Source: Cinclus cinclus (lineage: Eukaryota > Chordata > Aves > Passeriformes > Cinclidae). Taken from it: a DNA stretch of 64,000 nt. The stretch spans positions 49,846,006 through 49,910,005 of the forward strand of contig NC_085047.1 of the NCBI RefSeq assembly GCF_963662255.1. Reading direction: 5' to 3'. The notes under the pieces were generated by a model that ran no database searches, was not told where the DNA came from, and saw only the letters and a program-made list of their open reading frames with translations. Within the stretch, counting starts at the first letter, position 1; each line of letters starts with the position of its first letter. The position numbers and the translations under genes were made by a program. This document shows, piece by piece, positions 23,281 to 35,760 of this stretch.

Positions 23281-26200
23281 CCTTGAGGACCACAGCAGAA
23301 GAAGCAGACCGCACTGCAGCAGGGGGTGTGCCCTGGCAGGACAATAGCAGTGTCTGCAGTAGCCCGTGGTGATGGGGGAGAAGTTGGCAGAGCAATGAAC
23401 TCCATGTGTGTGTTGCGGTGCTGGGCAGGCCTGCATGCCCTCCACTGGCACGGTGGGTGGAAAGCCTCATGTGAAGGCTTGGTGAGCCCTGGGCACTCAC
23501 CGAGGGTCCCAGCGGGCTCAGGGCAGCCCCTGACCCTGCACACGCAGCCCCACTCCACCTGGGTTCAAGGGATGGTAGCTTTAGAACAGCGCTGGGTGAT
23601 GAGGCACAGGAGGCAAAAGGAGGTTTGTTTTGGTGAGCCAGGAGTCCCATCAGTCCCACAGCTCTCAGTCTCCCTGGGAATTTCCACTCGGAAGCAGAAA
23701 TAGGGCTTATTAACCCTTGCCTTATTCATACACATCTGAGTTCTGATGAGTTGCCTTGCTGCCAGTGACCACGTACATTGAGTGCATCTTGCAGGGGAGC
23801 CCCTCTGCAGAGCAAACTTTATGAGTTCCTAATTTTAAAGCACATGTGTCTGTGACTTCACTCTGTTCTTGCTTCTTTCTGCAGTATGTCACTGCCAGAA
23901 TGATCCAGCCATGTAACAATAGAGGCCCCTATCTAAATTTCACCCATTATGAAAATTTTAGGCCACAACATACCTTCAAGAACATATCCTTTTATGTAAC
24001 CAGTCATGCTCTGGTATGAGTCAGTCCGTGAATCACAGGAGATATACCTAAAAACCCAACTAGACCACATTCTGTTCTGTATTGTTAAAGAATTATTTTC
24101 TGTCATATCAAATTATTCTATTCTTTCAGCTTGTTATGTTTGTCCTCCCCTCTCCCAATTACTTCATTTTTTTTCCTTGTAAGAGTTGCTTATTTGTCCC
24201 TGGCTGCAGGCACATGCTGCCACAGGTCCATGTGCCGGTGTGTTCCCCTTTTCACTGGACTCAAGGGTGCATGTGGGACCAGTGGGAATCCTCTCAAAGG
24301 CTGGGATACTCTTGTTTCTTATGAATGCTGCAGCAATGCCCAGACATGCTTGCCAAGACAATGTAAAAATTGCATACATAATACAAGTATGCTTTGAAGA
24401 ACTGCAATGTGGAATCCCAGCTGGGGATCTTGTGCAATCTCTCTCTCTTCCTAAAGGGAAGCTTCATGCTGGAATATTTTGCTGCAGAGAGCCTGAAGTT
24501 TGTCAAGGAGTAAAGTATGAGTGCACCATCACACTGAGGTGCACAAGGACTGCCTATGCTGGGGGTCTGTGGGCCATGAAGGACATGTATCCTTGTGGCT
24601 GTGTGCCTTGGTCCAGATGGGGTGAGCCCATGCAAATGCACATCTGGGACAGCAAACTCCTGGCCAGGGCAAGCAGCTTTGCTGCTCATGAGTGCAGAAA
24701 GTTGATTTTCCTGGTGGTAAATATAGTTTTTCCATGGAAAGCAACTCTCTGTGTGATGCTGAAATGTGGAAACCAGATAGAGGAAGAAACAAAACACTAG
24801 GGATGGGGAAAACGTTCTCTCTTTTTTTTTTTTTATGCAGTGCTAAATCAATTTACATTCAGCCCTCTTCTGGCCAAGTTTTCAAGATGAACTGGCACAA
24901 TCACGCTGGAGAGGGAGACAAACAGCTTTCTCACAAGTGCTTCAGCATCCGTCTTTCCATCCCTCAACAACTAACCTAACTGCAGAGTGGAGATCAGCTG
25001 CAGGAGGAGTTATCCCATTCATTTGGCAGACATAGGAGTCCAGGTAGAGAAGAAGAGTTCACTCCTGCCTAGGCACAGAAGCCATCTAGGCATACTCCAG
25101 CCAGGGGCAAGCCCAGATGGGACCAGGCTTATCTCATGCTGCAGCTCCAGCAGGACTTTGTTTTTCCATTTTTGCAAACCATTTGCCCAAACCCAAGTTC
25201 ATTTTTGCCTGCAGGTTTGGAGGAAGGCTTCCCCCCTCAGCAAGGTCTCCCCTCCAGCACACCCAGCCTTCATAACCATATTCAGCCAAGCTGCCAGCCC
25301 TGTTCTCCTTTCTTCTTGGACTGCTTTTGTGGGCAAAACACAAAGAAAAATGGGTACCTCTTCCCATGCTGGATGAGCTCCCTGTCCCTCCTCACACTGC
25401 TGAGCTGGTGTTTTTCCCAGGCTGTGGCTGCAGAGGGATGGGGAGGGGGCAGACATGGCTGGGCAGCACTGGCTGCCTCTCGTGTTTGCATCACGGTGTC
25501 CAGGGAAACAGAAGGAAAACAGGGAGTGTGCAAGCCAGAAACTAAAGCTAGTGAGAGTAATTAGCACTGTGCAGGAGCTGGAATTGCCATTTTCATGGGG
25601 AATTCCCGAGTTTTGTAATGGACTATTATTCTTTGCTGGATCAAAACCAGAACGTTTTTGAATTTCCTATAAAACTAAACTTGGGAAAGACAAATAGATC
25701 CTTTGAAACTTGTCAAGTGTTTGTTATCATTTCAACAACTGACGGGGCTTTTTTATATTAGATGAATTTCAGAACGTGTTGCCTCACAGAAGATTAAGCC
25801 AAGTATTTCCCCATGCAAGGGTTGAAGCAAAGTAATTTTATTACTTTGATGCAATGCTTCCTTCCTTGCTTCCAGGATTTTTCTCTAGAAGTTCCCTTGA
25901 AAATTTCCTTTAAAATTATCATTCTCCTGGAAAAAGGAATAATAATTCGTTCTGTTTTACTACTGCTATCAAAGCTAAGCAATTGCAGCCATAAGTGTGT
26001 CTCTGTCACTTCCTGAATCTTGAAAAATAGCCCTATGGAAATAAAACAGATGTTTTTTTCCCTTTCTCCTAGGTTTTCTTGAATGCCACCTGTCCTTGGA
26101 AGGGCTGGAGATATCCCTGGTGGCATCTGGGAAGGGGACCAGCACCGGCCCAAGCATCCCTCCCATCCCAGGGTCCTGACTAAAGAGAAAGAGGGACATG

Positions 26201-27894
26201 CAGACAATCTATTGTAGGACTACAACAATTATTCAAGCTGGGACTGACTTAAAATTTGATGACTGTGGGAGCAGAAACAAAATTCAAGCTCTGAGCAGCT
26301 GCCTTTGACAGGCTGACAGCTTAATCTTGGAGAAAAGCAAACCCTGATGGATCTATCAGCCAGGCCAGCTCTGCACATGTATTTAGGCTACATGTTTTCA
26401 ATAAGAAAAATATACAAACACTTTATCCATGTCCTTAGTTTTCCATAAATCATGGTCCTTCTGCAGCGAGGAGGTTTCTGCAAACCCAGGTGCTCACACC
26501 ACAGAGTGCACCTCACTAGTGGTGAGAAGGAAGGAGGTCCATGATTTTGGGGTGTCTCCCCCCAGAGCAATTGGTAGAATGAGATGCACAGCCTGCATTG
26601 GCTTGTGAGGTGCTGCTTTCATTTAATGAATTTTAAATAACTACGTTCTCACTTGATGCACTGCTTCCCATCCCAGTTTTCCCTGGTAGCTGTGCCCAAA
26701 GGCACAGCCCCCTCTGGTTTTGGGGCATCCTGTTGGAGAGGGACCACTCCTTCAACAATGTAAATCAAAGTTCTTGCTTTCTTTCTTGCCCATATTTGTT
26801 GCTTCAACTAAGTCATTCCCATCTGAATTCCTGAAAGCCAAATATCCTGACCTACATAAGACACTTCTTTAATCTTTAAGAGAAAAGCAATGGGATTATT
26901 TCTTTGTGTATGTGCCTCTGTGTTTGTATGAACTTCTTTTCTTCATTTTAATTATTCATTTAATACCCACTGCCCTTTTGCTGCTACCTGAAGTACACTT
27001 CAAAACTTCAAAACATGAGCTAGGTGTACAGAAATTTCAGCATAAATCAAAGTGAAGATGAATCTCAGAAAGCCATAAAAGAGCTGCATGGAGAATCTTC
27101 CATAAATATCCCCACTCACAGCAGGTAGCTGTGATGCCCCATGGCTCCTCCCTGGTAACAAAATATCTTTGGAAGAATGGTGCTCTTCCAGTACCAGCCC
27201 CACTCCAAGGATTACAGTGGGATGTAGGTGCCTAGACAGTCTGAAGAACTGTTATTTCACAGGCTTCGATAAAATATTCAAGCCTGTCCATGAAGAGTGT
27301 CCACCAAACACACAAGGGACCATGAGTGCACTCCAGTGTCTTGGCTGTGAGTAGAGCTGGAGGAGAGTGCTGGATTCTAATCCTCTCCTCAGGATGTGAC
27401 AGCTCCCTCCAGTTCCCCACCAGCCCTCCCAGGGACCAGCAGTGCCTCCAGCACCTGGGTGAGAGGTGCTCTTTGGATGGGTTGAGTTTTAAACCCTTCT
27501 ATAAATTAGCTGAACCAATAAAATGGTGATGGGTTTCTATTTTGTTTTCCTCATCCATCAGCTCAGTAGAGGTTTCCCTCCATCCTGTTGGTATTGGAGA
27601 AGCCTCCCTTGCCTTCAAACCATTTATCTCAGTTTTGCTTTTCACTGCTTGACCTCTGCTCAACATTCTTCTATTTCTAGCACTCCCATGTGCATTGCCA
27701 TGTAAGGTACCTTTTAGGCAACATTCCTGACATGTATCCAAGTCATCTCAGCTGTCTTTTCCAACACTTCAGTAACAGGGCAACTTCTCCAATTAGCTGT
27801 TTCCCTCATCACATCATCTTTTATTTTCTGCAGCTCTAGCCCATCTGGCTTCTCTCTGTGGTCCCCATCCCTGAGCTGCTGCTGTTCTCATGCT

Positions 27895-27912
27895 CCACAT
27901 CCACATCCACAT
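27895..27912 (+). repeat. (CCACAT)3
   Basis: Three perfect hexamer units. Confidence 0.85.
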
Positions 27913-29020
27913 CACCATTCAGTGAAGCCGTCTTAAACACACACATTCCTGACTTTGGCAAAATGTTGGGAGTGCACTCCAGTCCTTGCAGTTGCTAGAA
28001 TTGTTCCTCTCCTGGTTGCCAGTTTTGCAGCCCTTATCACTTCCAGTAGCTCTCCACCAGGTTTTTCAGCTTGTCCTCCCTCTCCACCTCCCAGTTCAAT
28101 CTTTGCCTCTTCCTGTTGGTTTCCATTTGACATGATTTTCACCTGCATGTTGAGCCTCTGTCCAAACTTTCTGATCTTGCAGTCTCACCTTGTCCTTTAT
28201 TCCCTGCAGGCATTTTTTCATCAGTGGTGCCAGTTCATCAAGATAGCTGAGCTGGGAAAGTGGCAATGAATAATTTATCTGACAGGTGTAGCTCCTTTGT
28301 GTGCCATGGCATAGCCCTGAGTAGCTTGTGTTTCCCTGGACTGCTTCCAAGTCCTAGCCCCATTTAAAAGTCTGTTAATCACTGAGAGTTTTATTACTCA
28401 CTCACAGGCTCATCTTCCTGGGGGAAGCCAAGCCCTGGATCTCACCAAGTCCCACCTGGGTCTTTCACCCAGGTCCAGCACTGGTGGCCAAGCAATTTTC
28501 CCTCCACAAGCACCTCACTGCTGCTGTCTTCCACTGGAAGAGGCATTTGAAGAGATTCCCCTAGGGGTGGAAGATCTGGTTCCCATACACCTGTAGAGAC
28601 AGCATGACCATTCCTCATCACTGAGCATGAAGAGCAACATGGCTGGTCTGGGTGAGCATGTGTGGCAGCTGTCTCCCAGAGGGATTTTGGGAGAACATGG
28701 GGCCAAGGGGCTGTTCGTGGCACACAGCTGGGAGCTTCCCCCAGCTCCCATCACGGGACAAACTCCTGATAGAGACTTCTCCATAATGAGCTGCAAGGGC
28801 TACCAGGTAATTTTAAAATCTAATTTCATCACCAGTTAAGCCAGAGAAAAGGTTGTCAGGAAGCCAAATAGCACAGCGAAATATCTGACTCCCAGAAATG
28901 TCAAGGATTATTCAGGGAAGCCTGTGTGCTGGCCACTTCTTTCTGAATGATCCTTGCGATGATAAATGGATATATAAACTGAGTCCAGCCCTTCCTCCCC
29001 TTGTAACCTTGGTCACAACA

Positions 29021-29038
29021 GACGGACAGACAGACAGA
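29021..29038 (+). repeat. (GACA)n short microsatellite
   Basis: GACGGACAGACAGACAGA, four tetramer units with one substitution. Confidence 0.85.
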
Positions 29039-32000
29039 ACTTATGCAAGGGAGAGAGCATCTCATGCATGCGTAGCTAATGGCTTGCCTTCAATCCCTGC
29101 AGGGATGGGATTTTATTCCCTTTTAACTTCAAGTGCTGCCTTTGCATAGGGACTGCAGTGGTGATTAATAGGAGGAAGAAGCCCATTGACCCAAACAAAA
29201 GCCCATTAGAGTAAATGGAAGCTACCCATTGATTTTTCTGCATCCTTCCTCCGTGGTCCAGTGAGAGAGGACAGTCCCTAGAGCTGGTCTGCAACCTGCA
29301 AGGCTGCTGCTGCTGCTTGGAAACTGCTTGGGTTGGGAAGGTGGGAGATGAAGGCTGGTTCAGATCCCCCCACCTTTGCATCCCCACTGTCCCATGCTTT
29401 GGCCCCAGCATATCATGACATTGTTTGCTCTGAAACTATGGGTACATGCAGTCACTCCACATTACTGAAGTCATCATAGTGAAGAACACTCATGGAAGAG
29501 GCTGTGCAGGCCCTGGGATGGGGGTAAAGCTGGGCATATAAACCCCCTAGGTGCGGTAGGATTTATCCCAGGGTGCTGCTTCACAGCTCACTGATTTGGA
29601 AAGGCTCAGGAAGGGAAAAAAGCTCCTGAAAGAGCAAGTCCTGGCAGAGGAAGGCTGCTTCTCTGAGGGATCTGAGGGGAGCACAGTCACATCACGCAAA
29701 CAGATGTATGCACAGTTGACTCCATCAGCTGGGGTCAAAAGGACTTTCAGGGCTTCAAACCTGTGTTTTCTGGCATACCCTAATCTGGTTCACAGGAGGT
29801 CACCTGTCAAAACCTGGTCGTCTTGTTGTCCTTGAAATCTTCACTGTCCCATGGAAAACCTTCATTGTCACGTGGGAGCCTGGAGTTCCCATCCATGTCA
29901 GCTGGCACAAAAGCTACCGCTCCAAACAAATATAAGATGTATGCACTTTCTACATCATTGCAGACAACAAACTGCTTGCCTGGATATTCACAAATTGGAA
30001 CAAGCATAATGTTAAAAAGGGAAGTAAAAAGACCAATGGGAACAAACACAAATGCTAAGCAACAGCAGAAAAAAAAATACTTGAAATACACTGAATACCA
30101 TCCTGGGGCTGTTTTCTCTCCAGAAGAAAATAGCATTCAAGTCTCTAAATATTGGCTAGATGTTAGGATACAGCAAAATGGCATCTATAAGTCAGAGTAG
30201 GTTACTTTTCACCTGGGATCTGTTAAAAACGTTATTATAACAGTCTAGAGAAAGTTAAATTTATTAAGCCACCGGCTCTTGGAGCTCAGCCTGCAACATA
30301 GTTTTATTCCCATAAAACCAGTGATGTGGCAAAGCAAACCCTGGTAATATCTAAATGTGCTTCCCCCTGCAGTCTCACTGTGAGGATTATGATGCTTGGC
30401 AGCTGAATACGTAGTGTGTTTGAATTTATGAGATTTGGAGTTACTTCAGGGTAAAATCTCACAAAGATTTTTTTTTAAAGAACCCTGTATGTTTAAAGGG
30501 TCAGAAGAACAGAAAAGAGGATAAATGAGGCAGGAGTTATTCTTAGTTATTAAAAGAAAAAAAATTCAAAATGGAAAAACCCTTCTCACTTTACTCACTG
30601 CAGCATGGAGTGAGTCCATGAACCCAGGGTGCCCCGAGTACGGAGAGCACATCCATAGGAGAAAAAGGGAGCATTTGTGTCCTTGTTCTGTGCCACGTGG
30701 TGCCCTGGCCTCTGTCTGCCATGCTTTGCACTCACTGGCAATATAAATCAGGATTTCCCAAGCAATAGGAATTGAAATAGTGAACCTGTGGCTGCCTAAA
30801 GGCAGGCAGAGCCCCAAGGCAGGGGCAGGCAGGGAGGGAGGTGAAGGGCCTGGCTCCTCTGACCTCACAAAATGCAAATGCATTGCCCTGATTTGACCAC
30901 AGGGAAACAGGGGGAAATAACTGTGCCCTCCAGACCAGCCCCAAGAAGCTTCTCCCCCACCTCTGCCTTTCCTGGCTGTCCAGTACAAGTTCCACTTTGC
31001 AGGCAGTGGTTTTCCTGGGAAGGGCAGAGGAAGAGAAGGCAGATTTCCTTGAGAACTGGGTCCAGAATCTTTTCACAGCAGAACTCATGTCCTATTTCCC
31101 ACGCCTCTCCCCAGCTGGCATCCATCTACCCGGCAACTCCAGTGGGAGGCAAGCCACCTTCTTGTGCTGGTGTCATGCCCCCAGCTCCTTGTGTGGCCAT
31201 CAGCGGATTGCACTAGCAATGAACAGCTTGGCTCACACTCCTGCCTTCCCCCTCTGGGTCCCCAGACCTCTCACACAGCCATCCATCACTCCCAACATCA
31301 CCTGTATGATCTCTCCCTGCTGGGACCAACACCTGCCTGGCAGATTGAGATAGAGTGGATCAGTGGCATCAGGAGCTGCTGAGGGCAAGCAGACCCAGCT
31401 TGGGTGCCTGGCTGGTGAGACAGATGCCTTGTGTGAGTTTATGGACCTCATTTCCTCAAAAATCTAAGCTAAAATTAAATGTTTGTGCCATGACAGCAGT
31501 GGTTTCTATGATAATGTGAAAATGTTGCTCTGGGCTCACTGCACGTCCTGGGCAAGTGAGAGCAAAAGGTCAAATAATACCCAAATAATATCCAGCAATA
31601 AAGATCTCCTGTTAACACAGACTTTCTTATTTCTATGGCTGACAAAGAAATCCATCCCCGAGCACTGAAGCAGGGTTACAGAAAATAAGGATGGAAAAGC
31701 CTTTAAATAGGAATTCAGGCTCGTGCTCCTCAGCTGGCACCCATGGCCCCAGCTCAGCCCCAGGGTAGGGGTGTCTGACTGCTGCCCACTGGCTATGCAT
31801 CCACTTTCCCTCCATGCTTCTGGTGGCTTGGGGAGCCTTCCAGAGACACCCTCATGGCCAGCAGGCACTGGTCCCAGCTCACCTACTGCTCATGCTTGCT
31901 CAGCTTCCCTGAAAAGAGTCAGTGAAGCCTTACTTAGATGAGCCTCCCTTGCAGAAAAAGCTGTGTTCCATCTGAATCCATGACAAAGCCTGTTCTGCAA

Positions 32001-32945
32001 TTTTTTTCCTTCTTATTTGGGAGAGAAGGGCACAAGTGACCTGGAGCAGTAAGGCTGGGGTGCAAGACTTGTCCATCCCTTTCTAAGAGACAGCACTGCT
32101 GCCTGCCAGCTCATTCCAGGCACCATCTGTGGAATGTTTCTCACTTGAGGAGAAGAGCAGAGTGATCCTTCTCTTGCTGTGTTTCCTTCTGCTCTGCCTG
32201 GCAATGGCCAAAGCAAAACAGCACAAACAACATGCAGGTGGTGCCCAGCCCAGTACCCCCTGAGCTCTCTGCAGCTGCAGCTTTCTGCTCTTCACCTCTC
32301 ACTCTCCCTTGCCAGGATAGAGAGGGACACCCAAGGTGCTCCCCGAAGAGCACACCTGCAGCACCACACAACAAAGATGAGCAGGGGCCCAGGGAAAACA
32401 GCCCATCACCTCTACTCCAAGGGTAACTTATGCCAACCCTCCCTTTTCTCCTTAGAGGAAGGCACAGGAGGCTTTGCCCTACAAGGTAATGACAGCCTTT
32501 TATATCCATGGCACTAAAAGAGATAGAAAAGCAAATTAAAAAATACCATTAAGAGACATGAACAAGACCAGCATCTCCTGTGTCCCGCCACAGGGTCAAC
32601 ACGCCAGAGCAGGAAGAGGGATGCTGGGGCCATGCCAGGAGCAGCAGGCAGGGAAGGGGTCTGAAGCCCCTCTGAAACTTGCCTCTGGCAACTTCAGTTC
32701 AGTGAAGCCTGTTCAGGAGCCCAAATACCTTCTTTTTCTTCAGAGCTCAGCTGTGGTTCTGCACCACTGCACAGAGATCAGTCTCGACAAAATATACTCT
32801 AAAAAATAGATGGGCAAAACCCAGGGGCGGTTCCTCAGGCAGGGAAAGGGTCACTGTTCATCCTTCCTTTGCTTTCCTGCAGCCAGCATTCTCAGTGCTG
32901 CCGGGGATGTGTGCAGCCTCCCCTTTTTGTTTCACTGCAGTCTGC

Positions 32946-32970
32946 TGGTGCTGCCGAGGAGGCAGCACCA
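32946..32970. repeat. Perfect 10-bp inverted repeat (hairpin)
   Basis: TGGTGCTGCC, a five-base spacer GAGGA, then the exact complement GGCAGCACCA. The stem is seven G-C and three A-T pairs. It is too short for a microRNA precursor and is not followed by a U tract. Confidence 0.8.
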
Positions 32971-33770
32971 CTGCACAGAGGAGCAGGGAACAATGTCCTG
33001 CAGCCACCACAGCCAGCCGTGCCCTTCTCTGCAGGCTGAGAGTCAGCACCAAGCTGCCCTTCTGGTCTGGAGCAGTCTCTGCCATCATGAAATAGACAAC
33101 AAATATAAGTTTTTCATATAAGCAAAATTACACCCCAGGATGAATTTCCTCCCATTTTCTCCCTCTTCTTCGTGGTTTATAGGAGGTGAAGCACATGCTG
33201 TACCCTGACACTCATGTGCTGCCTTCAGGATGCTCTCCCATGGCAAGAATATGCCCATCTATCAGGGCCAGACAAGGGCACACTAACAGGCTTTCCGTGT
33301 TCCTGAAATCACAAAGGAGCACATACCCCCTGCCAGGAGTCCTGGTTGGCTCCTGCTAAAAACCAGGGACACCAGAAGATGGAAGTGGCTCTGTTAAATG
33401 GCAGGGACAAGGGGAAATTTCCTGGTGTTCAAGCAGAAGCCTCAGCCGAGGGATTTTGCTTTTCAGCCAGAATTTCACCTGACTGCAGCCATCCTCCTGG
33501 CTCCCCTTTGACATGAATCTCGGTAGACATCTCACTCCTGTAATTGGATAATTATGTCAATTATGAGGGTGAGAGGAAATTTTTAAGCTTGTACGTGCCA
33601 GTACAGCCTTCTGGAACCAACCTCTCACCACACAGCCAATGCCTGTGTCTCAGGATGCCTTCTGCATCAAGGATGAAATTCACCCATAGAAGAGATATGT
33701 CAGAACAAACTATATGGGCACACATGGTCTGTGGTTGGGGAAGGGCCAGGGCTGAGCTGCTGTCCTGGTT

Positions 33771-34180
33771 TAGGGAAATAAAGTCACCCTAGGACAGCTA
33801 TGCCCCACTCATCCCCTGCTGCCTGGTTTGGAGATGCCTCTGGGTCTGTCTGAGCCCACTGAGGCTCAGGGCTGCAGCAGTGGGAAGCTGCTGTCTCTGT
33901 CCCTGAAACTCCACCAGGAGTGGCTCTGCTGCATAAACTGCTGTGAAATAGACGTTTTTCTTTTTTTGCCCTTTCCTTACAAGCAGGCGAGCAAACCATT
34001 CGATCCTGTGAAAGCTGTGGTGTGTGCCACACACCAGTCCCTGTCCCTGCTGGGGGGGCTGGGAGCAGCACCGCAGGTCCTGGCAAGGGCAGAGAGTGGA
34101 GGGGAAGGCAGCAGCCTCTGGCATGGGGTGCACACCCGGGGGGAACTGAGTGCAGCTCAGTAGGGTTCTCCTCAGGCATT
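33771..34180 (+). mobile_element. Possible degraded ERV LTR
   Basis: It starts TGTCCTGGTTTAGGGAAATA, which looks like the 5' end of several avian ERV LTRs. The following 400 bp are unlike the flanks in composition, but I find no clear 3' CA end, target duplication or poly(A) signal. The right edge is a guess and the start resemblance could be coincidence. Confidence 0.3.
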
Positions 34181-35539
34181 CTGTGAACATTATATCAAAA
34201 TATAATCTAAAGTTATCAGACTGCAAAATTCAAAAGCTCAAAATCCAGCCAAGCAGTAGCCAAAACACCGTTTAGCGAGTAAAAGTGTCTTCAGTCACCT
34301 CTGCTGCCCGCTGTAGGATGGTAACTGGGAATTACAGCACAGCCAGGGACAGGAGGGGGATCCAGCACTGCCCCCACCTGTACCTTCCAAAATAAACACT
34401 GGATTTCCACTGCATGGGCTTGTAGTGAAGGCTGGGAGCACTTTTGGTCAATTGTAAAGAAGGCTTTTTCATTCATTAGGAGTTGCATTCTTATTACGCC
34501 ACCAATGGCAAATGGGGATATGACAGGGGCTGGAGTGGCAGTGTGAGTTGCAGCTTCCAGGGACTGGGCTTTGCTGTAACAAAGAAGAAAAATGCCTTTG
34601 AACCAGCAGACTGAGTTGGGGCATGGGAATTCGAAGGTTTCTTTCAGTGCAACCAGCTCAACTGGCAAAGCAGTGAGCTCAGCAGTCTGCAGCAAGAGCA
34701 GTGAAGCCATGGTAGATAAGTGATCTCAGAAGGACAGGAAGGAATGTATTGATTTAGGGGCTTGGAGACCACTTTCATGCAGAGGATGCACAGGAAAGCC
34801 AGGGCTGTTTAGCAGAAACTGTAAATTATTTTTTTTTAATCTATGAGATAAATGCCAGAGGAACAAAATGGCCCAAGACAGGAAACGAACTGCCTCCTAC
34901 TCCTGTCTCATTACCCATGCATTTTTTTGGCAGCATCACCTGGATTGGTGACACTGTTAAATGTAAGAGAGAAAATAAATTACCCATTTCAGACTGACCT
35001 TTCCTACATTTGTCTTAATGTGGATTGCCTGCCTTACTCCAATCTGGAAGGCAAGAGCTTTTAAGTATGCAGGAGTACTCATCCCCTGCCATCATTCCAG
35101 GCAGGGCCAGAAAGAGGCTTTCTCCTCCCCTTGCCCAGTGCATGCACATAACTGTTTTCTTTTTCTGCCCCCACGGAGCCTCCTCAGAGGATGCTGCAGC
35201 TATTCCTGCTCCTCCCATCCTCCCCAGGGCCACTTCAAAGAGCAGGACTGCTTTTTCCATAGTGACAACCAGGTTTGTACTTCTTTGTACAGGCTTTAAG
35301 CAAGGTTTCTGGAAAAAGTTATGAGTAAATAGCTTTTGGACCTAGCAGTCAGCCACATCATTTGGTATGACTGCTTACGCTGGAGCCATCTTCAATGCAA
35401 GTATCTCTGTGTTTTTCTTGTAATTGTCAGGAAATCATTTGGAAACAGATACACACCAAATAAGGCTGCTGCACGTGTGAGAGGGTAAATAATGCACTAG
35501 GCTATAGCTTGCAGATCTAACAATGGTTCAGCATTTTGT
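34181..35539. other. Unassigned intergenic sequence
   Basis: No exon, RNA gene or named repeat is recognised. Confidence 0.4.
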
Positions 35540-35760
35540 TCATCTTAGGACCCTTGGATACTTCGGGCAGGGGCCTCAGGAGATCTTTAGCCCAACCTGC
35601 TGCCCAGAGCAAGGTCAGCTTTGAGATTGGACAAGTGCCCTCTCTTGCCTCCTCCAGCTAATTTGTTAACAGTGTTAAAGAGGACAGGTCCCCACAGTGG
35701 CCCCTGGTACCCCACTTACTGGGCTGTGGGTAGAGCACAACCCATTATCCTCTGATCAGC
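35540..35760 (-). mobile_element. Old, diverged CR1 fragment
   Basis: The plus strand has reversed CR1-like text: GGAGATCTTTAGCCCAACCT, then GCTGCCCAGAGCAAGGTCAG, then GAGGACAGGTCCCCACAGTG followed by GCCCCTGGTACCCCAC. The order is right but similarity is low, so the boundaries are approximate. Confidence 0.5.

Larger units (their letters stand above)
23281..33770. other. Intergenic region, no supportable gene
   Basis: About 10 kb of moderately GC-rich unique sequence. Chance open frames reach 200 codons (24186-24800, non-ATG start) but have no family features. There are small simple repeats at 27895-27912 and 29021-29038, and a hairpin at 32946-32970. A TATAAA string near 29535 has no associated exon evidence. 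Confidence 0.4.

Noticed and set aside
24186..24800. 204-codon plus-strand frame
   Set aside because: It begins at TTG, has no domain or repeat, and a 167-codon frame lies on the opposite strand. No splice or family support.
29533..29545. TATAAA string as a promoter
   Set aside because: No initiator, CpG island, exon or splice donor follows; a lone TATA string is expected by chance.
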